From Paenibacillus dokdonensis (GTDB lineage Bacteria; Bacillota; Bacilli; Paenibacillales; Paenibacillaceae): a stretch of DNA of 64,000 bases. The stretch spans positions 452,501 through 516,500 of the forward strand of contig NZ_STGQ01000003.1 of assembly GCF_004916975.1 (NCBI RefSeq). Reading direction: 5' to 3'. Both the position numbers and the translations under genes were made by a program. Shown here piece by piece: positions 52,698-61,423 of this stretch (position 1 is its first letter; every line of letters begins with the position of its first letter). The notes below the pieces were generated by a model. That model saw only the letters and a program-made list of their open reading frames with translations, did not search any database and was not told the DNA's origin.

Positions 52698-53468
52698 ATG
52701 GATATATTGCAGGTCAAAGCGCTAAGCAAGGTCTATCCCGGAAAAGTGACCACTCACGCCTTAACCGATATCAATTTCAGCATTGAGAAGGGGGAATTCG
52801 TTGGCATCATGGGACCTTCAGGCAGTGGCAAAACGACGCTGCTCAATGTGGTATCTACCATTGATGAACCGAGTTCGGGTGAAGTATTAATCAACGGAAT
52901 GAGCCCGCATCAGATGAATAAAGGCGAGCTGGCACGTTTTCGCCGCAGACAGCTTGGTTTTGTCTTCCAGGACTTCAATCTGCTGGAGACGCTCTCGGTC
53001 GCTGAGAATATCGTGCTGCCGCTTACGCTGGATAACCGGAAGCTGAGCGAAATGGATTCCCTACTGCAGCAAGTGGCCGACAGACTTGGCATCACCGATA
53101 TTCTGAAAAAACGGACCTATGAGATTTCCGGAGGCCAGCGCCAACGGACTGCGATCGCCAGGGCAATGATCACTTCGCCTGCCATCGTCATGGCCGATGA
53201 ACCAACCGGTGCACTGGACTCCAATGCATCAAGGAACGTGATGGAGTCGCTTGAGCGGATCAACCAGCAGGATGGGACAACGCTGATGCTGGTCACGCAT
53301 GACCCGCTGGCAGCGAGCTACTGCAGCCGGATTATTTTCATTAAGGACGGAAAGCTGGCAGCCGAGATTGACCGGGGAGAGAGCCGCCAAGCCTTTTTCC
53401 AAAATATTATCGATACGCTGTCGTTCTGGGGAGGTAACAGCCATGAGCTTTCCGGAGTTCGCGTTTAA
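52698..53468 (+). CDS. ABC transporter ATP-binding protein, BceA-like
   Basis: A 256-residue ATPase. Walker A is GPSGSGKTTLL, the signature is SGGQRQR, Walker B is VMADEPTGALD and the switch His is in LVTHD. DILQVKALSKVYPGK and FVFQDFNLLETLSVAENI are typical of BceA. The ATG at 52698 has AAAGGA at good spacing. The end overlaps the permease gene by 26 bases. It powers a BceAB-type complex that removes cell-wall-active peptides from lipid targets and signals to the kinase. Confidence 0.94.
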   Translation: MDILQVKALSKVYPGKVTTHALTDINFSIEKGEFVGIMGPSGSGKTTLLNVVSTIDEPSSGEVLINGMSPHQMNKGELARFRRRQLGFVFQDFNLLETLSVAENIVLPLTLDNRKLSEMDSLLQQVADRLGITDILKKRTYEISGGQRQRTAIARAMITSPAIVMADEPTGALDSNASRNVMESLERINQQDGTTLMLVTHDPLAASYCSRIIFIKDGKLAAEIDRGESRQAFFQNIIDTLSFWGGNSHELSGVRV

Positions 53469-55374
53469 CAATGTCAGGCGCAATCTGCGTGCTTATATTT
53501 CCTATTTCCTGAGCAGCGCCGTGATGGTCATGATCTTCTTTGCCTATTCCGTGTTCATTTACCATCCGGATATTTTCCATTCGGATTTTGGCAAATATAT
53601 CGCGACCAGCATGCGGATTGCGTCTTACGTGATCTATCTCTTTTCCTTTTTCTTCGTTCTTTATTCCATCAGTGCTTTTCTGAAAGCACGAAATCAGGAG
53701 TTCGGCATTCTGGTGATTCTGGGAGCACAAACAAGACAGATCAATTGGCTTATTTTCCTTGAAAATATGCTGATTGGTGTCAGTGCCATCGTAACCGGTG
53801 TCGCGGGCGGCCTGCTGATCTCCAAGCTTTTCCTTATGGTCAGCACCAAAATAATTGGAGAAGTTGAGTTGTCCTTTTATTGGCCTGTCAAAGCACTGAT
53901 CGTGACCTCTTCTGCATTTATGCTGTTGTTTGTGATAGTTTCACTATTCACGCTTCTATTCATCCGCAAAAAGAAAGTATTTGAGCTGCTCAAAGGCAGC
54001 AGCATGCCAAAAAAAGAGCCTCAGGTATCCTGGCTCCTGTCGATATTTGGTGCGGCTTTGCTGGTTACCGGTTTTGTGTCCGTCTGCGGTGAGTATTCGA
54101 AAAACACATTGATGACTGCTGCCCTGACGGGGATTGCCGGCACCTATTTCTTTTATACGCAGCTCTCCGTGATCATCGTCCGGCTGTTGAAAAAGAACCG
54201 CCTATTCATGTGGAGAAGTACCAATCTGATCCGGATCTCCGAGATGAGCTACAAGCTGAAGGATAATGCGCGCATGCTGTTCATGGTAACGGTGGTTACT
54301 GCTATCGCCTGCATGGTTTCCAGCGTTCTCTTGTTTATGAGTCAGTCTAACAGAGAGCTCTATAACCATTCTCCTTATTCATTGGTTTATACCGTTTATG
54401 ATTCCAATAACGACAAACCGGACCTCATGCCTATCACAGACGAGATTAAGGCTCATGGGGCTGATTATACGGAGCTGAAGATCGAGCTTCTCCATCAGCT
54501 TTTCACTCTAAACGCCGATACTAAAGGAATCGATCTGCTGCCCGTGTCGAAGTTTCGTCTGTTGTCCGAGCAAGCGGGGCTTCCCGGCATTCAGGATGTA
54601 TCCGAAGCGGATGCGGTACTCATCTTGTGTCAGACGACCAATGTCCAAAACTATAAAGATTTCGCGAATGCGAGCCTCCAGGCCAAATCCAATCTAAAGC
54701 TTACTGTGAAGCAAACCGTGAACACGGATATTCTGCCATTCGGGCAATTTTCTTCTCCATTTCTGGTGGTCAACGATACCGTGTACAAAAAGCTTCAACA
54801 AGATCCGGATATTTCTAAAGTCACCCGGTACCTGTATAAAGTTCCTGCTTGGGATGGATCTCCTCCCTCACTGTCCGATCCGGAAGTCATCGCGGGAACA
54901 AAGCTGTTCGAATGGAATCAAAAGAAAAGTAAGGAGCACAACTGGAATTACGGATTATTTTCCCGCGGTGAAAACTATCAATCTTCGAAGCAGACAACAT
55001 CCATGATGAGTTTTGTCGGCGTGTTTATTGCCCTGATTTTTTCTATATCATCGGCCAGCTTCCTTTATTTCAAGCTGCATACAGAGCTTAATAAAGATCA
55101 GCGAATGTACCAGGCCATGTCCAAAATCGGACTCAGCCCCGAGGAAATGTCGCGGGCTGCGACTACGCAAATAGCGCTGTTATTTTATATCCCGGTATTC
55201 GTGGCCATCATCGAGACCCTGGCTGTAGTCGTACCGATTTTGCATGGGTTGAATCAAACGCATATCATGTCTCCGATCCTCATGACAGCAGCGGCCTTCA
55301 CGGCGGTGCAAACCGTTTATTTTCTGATCATCCGGTCGAGATATGTCCGCAGTTTGCGCAAGATCATGGTGTAG
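53443..55374 (+). CDS. BceB-like ABC transporter permease
   Basis: A 643-residue membrane protein starting MSFPEFAFNNVRRNLRAYISYFL, a characteristic BceB opening. About ten membrane segments are visible, with a large extracellular domain of roughly 200 residues (about 300-520) between segments seven and eight; this domain binds the peptide or its lipid target. GGAGG precedes the ATG at 53443, inside the ATPase gene. The preceding YesN/YesM pair is only some 50 bp upstream of the module but is probably functionally separate. Confidence 0.93.
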   Translation: MSFPEFAFNNVRRNLRAYISYFLSSAVMVMIFFAYSVFIYHPDIFHSDFGKYIATSMRIASYVIYLFSFFFVLYSISAFLKARNQEFGILVILGAQTRQINWLIFLENMLIGVSAIVTGVAGGLLISKLFLMVSTKIIGEVELSFYWPVKALIVTSSAFMLLFVIVSLFTLLFIRKKKVFELLKGSSMPKKEPQVSWLLSIFGAALLVTGFVSVCGEYSKNTLMTAALTGIAGTYFFYTQLSVIIVRLLKKNRLFMWRSTNLIRISEMSYKLKDNARMLFMVTVVTAIACMVSSVLLFMSQSNRELYNHSPYSLVYTVYDSNNDKPDLMPITDEIKAHGADYTELKIELLHQLFTLNADTKGIDLLPVSKFRLLSEQAGLPGIQDVSEADAVLILCQTTNVQNYKDFANASLQAKSNLKLTVKQTVNTDILPFGQFSSPFLVVNDTVYKKLQQDPDISKVTRYLYKVPAWDGSPPSLSDPEVIAGTKLFEWNQKKSKEHNWNYGLFSRGENYQSSKQTTSMMSFVGVFIALIFSISSASFLYFKLHTELNKDQRMYQAMSKIGLSPEEMSRAATTQIALLFYIPVFVAIIETLAVVVPILHGLNQTHIMSPILMTAAAFTAVQTVYFLIIRSRYVRSLRKIMV

Positions 55375-55466
55375 GATAGGGACAGATATACTTGGAATAG
55401 GATAGAAAAACACTCGGATTTGAAAATGATTCTTTAATGATCTGGAGTGAATGAGGTGTAATTCAT

Positions 55467-55664
55467 ATGAAGCTCATGAAAAACTTCTCTCTGGTTGTTC
55501 TTAACCTGGTCGGGGAATTTTGGACCGGTTTTTATTACCGCAGCTCTGACTTCTATGATAGGCATACTGTAACCAAAACAAAGACCGGTTATATTGTATT
55601 CGTATCTCTCGCCGCGCTGGTAACCCTCGGAATAGCCGCATGGCTGTTTAGGAGAATATATTAG
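55467..55664 (+). CDS. Small single-pass membrane protein of unknown function
   Basis: A 65-residue protein with GAGGTG eight bases before the ATG. Residues 1-20 are weakly hydrophobic and amphipathic (MKLMKNFSLVVLNLVGEFW), then come FYYRSSDFYDRHTVTKTKTG and one clear membrane helix at about 42-60, with RRIY at the C-terminus. I do not recognise the family. It lies 92 bp after the BceB-like gene on the same strand and before a pair of hairpins, so it may be the last member of that module. Confidence 0.6.
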   Translation: MKLMKNFSLVVLNLVGEFWTGFYYRSSDFYDRHTVTKTKTGYIVFVSLAALVTLGIAAWLFRRIY

Positions 55665-55703
55665 AATATTCTAAAGGCAGCCAATGTAAGAATACGACTA
55701 TCG

Positions 55704-55748
55704 CCTCCTCCGCTGCGACGCGGTTTTTTCATAATCGCAGGGAGGAGG
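55704..55748. repeat. Inverted repeat with a competing terminator-like hairpin
   Basis: CCTCCTCC-G-CTGCGA pairs with TCGCAG-GGAGGAGG (14 bp with one bulged G). Within the left arm and loop, CCGC and GCGG can pair instead and are followed by six T (55724-55729), a small terminator. The two folds exclude each other. Confidence 0.55.
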
Positions 55749-55761
55749 AATCCGCATCAAG

Positions 55762-55787
55762 AAGAGCCCGCGTCCCCGCGGGCTCTT
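55762..55787. terminator. Bidirectional terminator
   Basis: AAGAGCCCGCG / CGCGGGCTCTT form a perfect stem with a 4-base loop. It lies between the small membrane protein gene and the convergent lactone oxidase gene, immediately beyond the latter's stop codon. Confidence 0.85.
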
Positions 55788-55789
55788 TC

Positions 55790-57106
55790 TTATTTCACTG
55801 CAAACAGCTTCCTCAAATAATCATTCAGGAATATGCCCCCCGGGTCCAACTGCTCGCGCATCTCCCGGAATGCCGTCCACTGCGGATACAGACCGGGCAG
55901 CTCCTCCGCTGTCCTCGTGTGCATTTTGCCCCAGTGGGGCCTGCCCTGATGGCGGCGGAAAATCTCCTCGATATCCCGAAAATACACCTGATGCTCCATG
56001 CCCTTGTACATATGGACAGCGATATAGGCTGAATCGCGCCCGTATGCCGGGCTAAGCCAAATATCATCTCCTTTGACATAACGGCATTCCACCGGAAAAT
56101 GAACGGCATGGCTCTGCGCAGCAACGCTGGCCCGGATTTCGCTGACAACCTCCTCCATTTTCTCAGCAGGCACGCTGTATTCCATTTCATTAAAACGAAC
56201 AAGCCGCTGCGTGGTAAACAGCTGATGGCTGTAGGCTATATCCTTTCCTGTAGGGACAAAGCGCGCTGACAGGCGGCTCACTGGCTTGCACAGCCCCGGA
56301 AAAGCGCGGCATCCTTCAGACAACATCCCGAAAAATGCATTTTCCATTACTAGCTGGTTCACATGATTCCAGAAGCGTCCTCCGGACGGCTGTTGATCCG
56401 TTTCGTCCAGGCACTTCACCTGTACGACATCCGTATGAGGAAACCAGAAAAACTCAAAGTGATCATGCGTATCCCTGAATTCCGCCAATCGCTTGAAGCA
56501 TTCGTCAATGGACAGACGCTCGCTTTTATAATGAAGCACGGTCAGAGGAACAACACGGATTTTGACTTTTACGATAATACCCAGCATCCCGAGGGAAACC
56601 TGGAGCGCCTTGAAGATGTCACGGTTCTGCTGTTCACTACAGGTCAGCAGTTCACCCGATGCAGTCACCACCTGAACCTCAAGCAGCTGTGTCGACAGCG
56701 ACCCAAATCGGATGCCTGTTCCATGCGTTCCCGTTCCGACGGCTCCTCCAATGGATTGGGTATCGATATCGCCTAAATTTTCCTGCGCCCATCCCTGCAT
56801 GTATAAGGCCTCGCTCAAATCTCTCAGTCTCGTTCCCGCCCATACCCACACGCTGTACGAATCCGCATCCACAGGCTCAACACCTGCCAAATGATCCAGT
56901 GACAACAGCACATCTCGGGTTTGTACCAGCGGCGTAAATGAGTGTCCCGCCCCGATCACCCGGATACCCTTGCCCGACCCGGCGCAGGATTGCACCAGCG
57001 ACACGACTTCATCGACGGCCTTGGGATATGCGATATGCTTTGGCTTGCTGCGAACGACTCCCGACCAATTTTTCCATACCTTCTGATTTTTATTTAGAGA
57101 AAGCAT
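55790..57106 (-). CDS. FAD-linked sugar-lactone oxidase (D-arabinono-1,4-lactone/L-gulonolactone oxidase type)
   Basis: A 438-residue VAO-type flavoprotein. The FAD domain has IRVIGAGHSFTPL near residues 48-60, where His is the usual covalent flavin site, and GGAVGTGTHGTG near residue 120. The C-terminal ALO domain has the sugar-oxidase HWGK motif (PHWGKMHTRT) near residue 395 and ends in DPGGIFLNDYLRKLF. It oxidises aldonolactones or alditols with oxygen. Its start overlaps the end of the racemase-fold gene by 13 bases, so the two are translated together. Exact substrate unknown. Confidence 0.9.
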   Translation of the reverse strand: MLSLNKNQKVWKNWSGVVRSKPKHIAYPKAVDEVVSLVQSCAGSGKGIRVIGAGHSFTPLVQTRDVLLSLDHLAGVEPVDADSYSVWVWAGTRLRDLSEALYMQGWAQENLGDIDTQSIGGAVGTGTHGTGIRFGSLSTQLLEVQVVTASGELLTCSEQQNRDIFKALQVSLGMLGIIVKVKIRVVPLTVLHYKSERLSIDECFKRLAEFRDTHDHFEFFWFPHTDVVQVKCLDETDQQPSGGRFWNHVNQLVMENAFFGMLSEGCRAFPGLCKPVSRLSARFVPTGKDIAYSHQLFTTQRLVRFNEMEYSVPAEKMEEVVSEIRASVAAQSHAVHFPVECRYVKGDDIWLSPAYGRDSAYIAVHMYKGMEHQVYFRDIEEIFRRHQGRPHWGKMHTRTAEELPGLYPQWTAFREMREQLDPGGIFLNDYLRKLFAVK

Positions 57107-58287
57107 TGCCCATCCCCCCGATACGTTGAGATTTGTTCTCTGATTTTGCCTTTAGACACACCATAAAGTTGGTTAAATCGTTCGCATAATTCCCCTGCCT
57201 TTGCATGCCGGAAGAAGATCGGATCTCCCAGCTCCAGATGTTCATCCCCTTTGTAGAATACCGGGGTCTGCACTTCCCCGGCCCCTTCCAAAGACGTTAG
57301 AGCTGCGCCCTCCGGCAAATACGGCTTTGGCAGTTTGTCTTTGCCGGCAGCTCCTGAACCTGTATACCCGCCTCCCAGGCAGGTATACAGGTTCTCTCCC
57401 GGCTTCCTCACGATTTCTACGGCATAACCCGCTGCAGGCTGGTAGCGGAAATTTTTGTAGTTATCGAACAGTCCCGGCGAAAAGAATCCGGATCCGACCG
57501 TAACTTCAGTCACCGCATGCTCAAGCGTTGTTGTATGTAAGCTGCCCGTACCGCCGCCATTCACAAAGCGGAGCGGCATGCCTGCTGCTTCCTCTATCAT
57601 GGCGACAAGCGCCTGTCTCTTCTCGGCAATCTGCTTGACTGAGCGCTGTTTGAGCTTTCGTACCAATACATTTTTCGCAGCCATGTTCGGATAATGATCG
57701 CCGACACCGGCGATTTGCGCTTCATAACCCATCACACCATCCATGGAGACTCCGCTGGATGATAAGATCCTTTCCACAACGGGTCTCGCATCTGCGACCG
57801 TATGGATCGGTGAGCGCCACACCCCAAAGTGAAGACCCGGAACATCCATCGACATATCCATGTCGAGACAGACCGGAAACCGGACGCCATGCCGCTCTGC
57901 AATCTGTTCGATATGCTCAATATGCTGGATGGAATCAACCATAAGGGTGATGGATTTTCCTTGGCGGATCAGCTCAGCCAGCCCGGACAGCGCTGAAGGC
58001 TCCCATACCGGGTAGCCCATCACAATGTCATCCATGCCCTGCTTTACCAGATATATGGCCTCCTGCGGAGAAAAACACATCAAACCGCAAAAAAGCGGGC
58101 TCTTATGAATAATTCGTTTCAACAATGTGGTGCTTCGGACCGATTTGGTCGCAATACGAATGTTTTTGGCGCCGGCCTGGGCAATAATCCGCTCGATGTT
58201 CTCATCCAGCAGATCCAAATCCACAAATGCGAACGGCTTAGATACATTATCGAATACCTTCGTATAGTAGGCATAATCCCGCTGCAT
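57094..58287 (-). CDS. Alanine-racemase-fold PLP enzyme (amino acid deaminase/aldolase, D-threonine-aldolase type)
   Basis: A 397-residue fold-type III PLP enzyme. The PLP lysine is Lys48 in RIATKSVRS after PFAFVDLDLLDENI. DMDMSMDVPG, RFVNGGGTGSLHTT (phosphate site) and the C-terminal GDEHLELGDPIFFRHAKAGELCERF metal-site region match the D-threonine aldolase/D-serine dehydratase-like family. ATG 58287 has AGGGGGG before it; a longer frame adds only an unrelated leader. A 13-of-14 cre site lies about 46 bp upstream. It overlaps the lactone oxidase gene, which implies a joint task that I cannot name. Confidence 0.87.
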   Translation of the reverse strand: MQRDYAYYTKVFDNVSKPFAFVDLDLLDENIERIIAQAGAKNIRIATKSVRSTTLLKRIIHKSPLFCGLMCFSPQEAIYLVKQGMDDIVMGYPVWEPSALSGLAELIRQGKSITLMVDSIQHIEHIEQIAERHGVRFPVCLDMDMSMDVPGLHFGVWRSPIHTVADARPVVERILSSSGVSMDGVMGYEAQIAGVGDHYPNMAAKNVLVRKLKQRSVKQIAEKRQALVAMIEEAAGMPLRFVNGGGTGSLHTTTLEHAVTEVTVGSGFFSPGLFDNYKNFRYQPAAGYAVEIVRKPGENLYTCLGGGYTGSGAAGKDKLPKPYLPEGAALTSLEGAGEVQTPVFYKGDEHLELGDPIFFRHAKAGELCERFNQLYGVSKGKIREQISTYRGDGQCFL

Positions 58288-58749
58288 CTTCTCCCCCCTT
58301 ATGTAAGGCTGAGTGATGGTAATCAGAAATAGGGTAAGCGCTATCATTACTCTGTGAAATTGAGTCTGTATGAATTGTCTATTATGTATGTGTGTAGCGA
58401 TTGTGTCCGAAATGAAGTTAGTGGCATGAAAAGAACGAATTGAGGATTCTTAGGAGGTCATGCTGGTTAGGCGGATCTTGCGATTGGAGTAAATTATCCT
58501 TATTTTATCCGAAAAGAAACCTGGGAGCAATCGGTTATTTTCATGAATTTCCAGGCAACAGGGGTTGTCCCGAGAGTCACTTGACTACCGGGGCAGTCCC
58601 TTTCTCTTCTTTGTGACCAGTTTAGTGGAGCTTAGTGGAGATTAATTGAACCATCGATAACGCCCAGGTACCGGAAGCCCGTAAGTCACGGAACCCGCCG
58701 CCGCCGAATAGGCTGATGCAACGACGAAAGACAGATGGGAGCGAATGCA
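58288..58749. other. 462-bp divergent intergenic region
   Basis: It holds a cre-like site at 58333-58346 and an imperfect hairpin at 58569-58592 (CCCGAGAGTCA / TGACTACCGGG, two mismatches) followed by a pyrimidine-rich stretch. The hairpin has no clear gene to terminate. No open frame with a ribosome site is recognised. Confidence 0.45.
58333..58346. promoter_or_regulatory. cre-like site upstream of the racemase-fold/lactone oxidase pair
   Basis: On the minus strand TGATAGCGCTTACC matches 13 of 14 positions of the cre consensus; only the last base differs. Its place just before the start codon suits a CcpA repression site. Confidence 0.5.
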
Positions 58750-59376
58750 ATGCCTCTTTACCAGCCGCCAGTGAACATACGTACACTGACATATACAGCC
58801 CCCGGGACAGTTATCCATTATCCTCAGGTCAGCGGACTTGCAAACCGCCAAGCAGAAGAGCGGATAAACCATGCGATCATATTGCAGATACAGGATATGC
58901 AGCGCACTCAGCAGCATATGCAGACAGGGACCAACCCGAACACCACGGGAAATTTTGAGATCAAAACCAATGAGCGCGGCATTCTCAGCCTCATGCTCAG
59001 CAACTATACGTATTCGACACCCATGGCCCATGGGTATACGGTTGCAAAGGGACTAACCTTTAATACAACCACCGGCGCTGCCTATTCACTTTCAGATCTG
59101 TTCAAACCAGCCTCGAACTACCAAGCTCTTCTGACAGCTGAAGTTAATGCGCAGATTAAAAAGCGAAATCTTCCTGTGCTTGAAGGCACAACGGTTTCGG
59201 TGCAGCCGAATCAGGACTTTTACCTGGCCGATAAATCCCTGGTCATTTTCTATCCGCTGTACGCAATTACGCCATATTACGTCGGCTTCCCGATGTTCCC
59301 GGTTTCGGTGTACGATCTGCAAGATATCGCCACAGAGGACGGCCCCATCACCGTACTGGCAGCAGACATCGCATAG
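58750..59376 (+). CDS. DUF3298/DUF4163-domain protein
   Basis: A protein of about 208 residues. IRTLTYTAPGTVIHYPQVSGLANRQAEERIN opens a DUF4163-like part, and SLSDLFKPASNYQALLTAEVNAQIKK, FYLADKSLVIFYPLYAITPYYVGFP form the DUF3298 part, the fold seen in RsiV and lysozyme-inhibitor-like proteins. Here there is no signal peptide or anti-sigma segment, so it is a free cytoplasmic or non-classically placed version. ATG 58750 has GGAG nine bases upstream; ATG 58735 lacks a site. Function unknown. Confidence 0.75.
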   Translation: MPLYQPPVNIRTLTYTAPGTVIHYPQVSGLANRQAEERINHAIILQIQDMQRTQQHMQTGTNPNTTGNFEIKTNERGILSLMLSNYTYSTPMAHGYTVAKGLTFNTTTGAAYSLSDLFKPASNYQALLTAEVNAQIKKRNLPVLEGTTVSVQPNQDFYLADKSLVIFYPLYAITPYYVGFPMFPVSVYDLQDIATEDGPITVLAADIA

Positions 59377-59380
59377 ATAG

Positions 59381-59406
59381 AAAAAACCCCGGAAATGCCC
59401 CGGGGT
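59381..59406 (-). terminator. Rho-independent terminator of the epimerase gene
   Basis: ACCCCGG pairs with CCGGGGT; on the minus strand the stem is followed by six T. It lies 20 bp beyond the epimerase stop codon and just past the convergent DUF3298-like gene. Confidence 0.8.
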
Positions 59407-59424
59407 ATCTTACTCATAACACAC

Positions 59425-60291
59425 TCATAACGATTGATCTAACGGTTCCTTCACCTGCTCACGCCACTGATATTTAGGCTGCCAACCAAGCAGGCGCTTG
59501 GCCTTTTCGTTGCTAAATAGCGTTTCATGGCCTTCAAGCGGCGTCCTAATATCCGTCACACCGGGATAGCGCTGTTCCAGCAGATCTCGGCTGCGGATGG
59601 CCATGCTCGAATCATCCGAAGCCAGATTGAGCGCCACCGCTCCCAGACCGTCCGTTTCGATGGCAAGCCGGCAAGCTTCAGCCGCATCGCGGGTATCGAT
59701 ATAGCTCCACAGAATACGTTCACGTTCCTCCGGATGGTTAATAAACGAAGGAAAACGCTCATACCACTCTGGAGGAATGACATTTCCAAGGCGAAAGGAC
59801 ACGACCTGTATACCCGACCGGCGGTTGAACATCTCGGCTGTCTGCTCGTTGACAATCTTGGATAAGCCATAGCTGTCCTGAGGCAGCTGCGGATGCTCTT
59901 CGTCGAGCGGCACGTACTGGGGTGCGATCGGATTCACCGCGAACACAATACCGTATGAGGATTCGCTGGATGCGATGACAGCCTTACGGATCCCAAGACC
60001 CGATGCGGCTTCCAGCACATTATACGTCGACATGACATTGTTGCGGAACGTGACCTCCGGTGTCCTAATATGCGCTGCCGGAATTGCGGCCAGATGCACA
60101 ACCGCATCCGCGCCGGCAAGGGCGCTGTATGTCTCACCCAAGTCTTCCAGATCCGCTATAAGCGTTGGACATAGCTCCTCATCCGGACGCCGTGAATCCA
60201 CGTTCAGTACTTCATATCCCTGCTCCACAAAATGCTTTACGACCCAGCGTCCAAGCATACCGCTTCCGCCTGTGATCACTACCTTGGCCAT
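59425..60291 (-). CDS. NAD-dependent epimerase/dehydratase family protein
   Basis: A 288-residue extended SDR. The cofactor loop is ITGGSGMLGRW (residues 6-16), DAVVHLAAIPA follows near residue 62 and the catalytic pair is YGLSK near residue 142, with a Ser at SSESSYG. It resembles UDP-glucose 4-epimerase-like and uronate dehydrogenase-like proteins and should act on a sugar or sugar nucleotide. GGGGAGG precedes the ATG. It lies 42 bp after the aldo/keto reductase gene on the same strand and may share its transcript. Confidence 0.88.
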   Translation of the reverse strand: MAKVVITGGSGMLGRWVVKHFVEQGYEVLNVDSRRPDEELCPTLIADLEDLGETYSALAGADAVVHLAAIPAAHIRTPEVTFRNNVMSTYNVLEAASGLGIRKAVIASSESSYGIVFAVNPIAPQYVPLDEEHPQLPQDSYGLSKIVNEQTAEMFNRRSGIQVVSFRLGNVIPPEWYERFPSFINHPEERERILWSYIDTRDAAEACRLAIETDGLGAVALNLASDDSSMAIRSRDLLEQRYPGVTDIRTPLEGHETLFSNEKAKRLLGWQPKYQWREQVKEPLDQSL

Positions 60292-60333
60292 CGAAAATGC
60301 CTCCCCGCTGATTAAAAGTAGTCAAGACTTTCT

Positions 60334-61272
60334 CTATTTCAAAATTTCCTCGATACGATCGATTACGTCCGCGCTCAGCTCTACATCGGAAGCTTTAGCA
60401 TTCTCAGTGACCTGCTCCGGACGGCTCGCGCCAACCAGTGCACTGGCCACATTGCTGTTGCGCAGAATCCAGGCCAGAGCCAGGTTCCCTACGGAAATGC
60501 CGAGTTCGCTTGCAATGCCTTCAAGCTGTTTCACTTGGCTGATTCTTTCTTCGGTGATGCCTTTGCGCATCCATTCCAGCTTGGCAGCACGGCTGTCCTG
60601 CGGAATATCCGAGGCGGATGTATATTTTCCTGTCAGCAGGCCTTGGGCAAGCGGAGAAAATACCACTTGTCCGATACCAGAACGCTCGCTGAGCGGCATG
60701 ATTTCTTTTTCAATATAACGCTGGAACATGTTGTATTGCGGCTGATTTACCACGATACGGTCCAGCAGGTAACGGTCGGCAACGCCAACTGCTTCCGCAA
60801 TTTGGGAAGCCTGCCATTCACTCACGCCCACATACAGCACTTTGCCTTGACGAACCAGGTCATCGAGTGCGCGCAGGGTTTCATCCAGCGGAGTTTCCGG
60901 ATCATGACGATGGCAGTAGAAAATATCCACATAGTCATGATTCAGACGTTTCAGGCTGGCATGAGCCTGCTCCATGATATGTTTGCGGGACAAGCCACGG
61001 TCATTGGGACCGTCTCCCATTGGCCAGAATGCTTTGGTTGCCAGCACATAAGATTCCCGCGGATACGCTTTCAGGGTTTCACCCACAAGCACTTCCGCCG
61101 CGCCCTTTTCATAAACGTTCGCTGTATCAAAAAAGTTAATGCCTAGATCGTATGCTGTTTTAATCGAATTGACGGCATTTTCCCGTTCTACATAACCGCC
61201 ATATGTAAGCCAGCTTCCTAAGCTGATTTCGCTGACCTTGAGGCCGCTGCCACCTAATCTCCGGTATTTCAT
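60334..61272 (-). CDS. Aldo/keto reductase (potassium-channel beta-subunit-like)
   Basis: A 312-residue AKR TIM barrel using NADPH. The catalytic set is visible: Asp and Tyr in FFDTANVYEKGAAEVLVGE, Lys in VLATKAFWPMG and His in YVDIFYCHRHDPETPLDE. The end has WILRNSNVASALVGASRPEQV for cofactor binding. It is related to YhdN/YajO/KefF-linked reductases. ATG 61272 has AAGGAGG upstream. It is divergent from an HxlR-type redox regulator with two palindromes between them, a frequent layout for genes that respond to reactive carbonyls or quinones. Confidence 0.92.
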   Translation of the reverse strand: MKYRRLGGSGLKVSEISLGSWLTYGGYVERENAVNSIKTAYDLGINFFDTANVYEKGAAEVLVGETLKAYPRESYVLATKAFWPMGDGPNDRGLSRKHIMEQAHASLKRLNHDYVDIFYCHRHDPETPLDETLRALDDLVRQGKVLYVGVSEWQASQIAEAVGVADRYLLDRIVVNQPQYNMFQRYIEKEIMPLSERSGIGQVVFSPLAQGLLTGKYTSASDIPQDSRAAKLEWMRKGITEERISQVKQLEGIASELGISVGNLALAWILRNSNVASALVGASRPEQVTENAKASDVELSADVIDRIEEILK

Positions 61273-61342
61273 GTTTACATTCCTCCTTGAGGTTATCCTG
61301 ATTACATTGTTCATTCTATAGAAGTTCATAACAGATTTGAAG

Positions 61343-61397
61343 AAGTGAAAAGTTTTTCACTTAATTATACGGAGGATATCTAGTATACTTAAGTATA
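61343..61397. promoter_or_regulatory. Two palindromes, candidate operators for the HxlR-type regulator
   Basis: AAGTGAAAA-GT-TTTTCACTT at 61343-61362 and the perfect 14-bp palindrome TATACTTAAGTATA at 61384-61397 lie between the divergent aldo/keto reductase and HxlR genes. The second contains the TACT / AGTA arms seen in operators of the YodB/HxlR family. Confidence 0.5.
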
Positions 61398-61423
61398 GTA
61401 AATACATATGGAGGTGGTACCCT

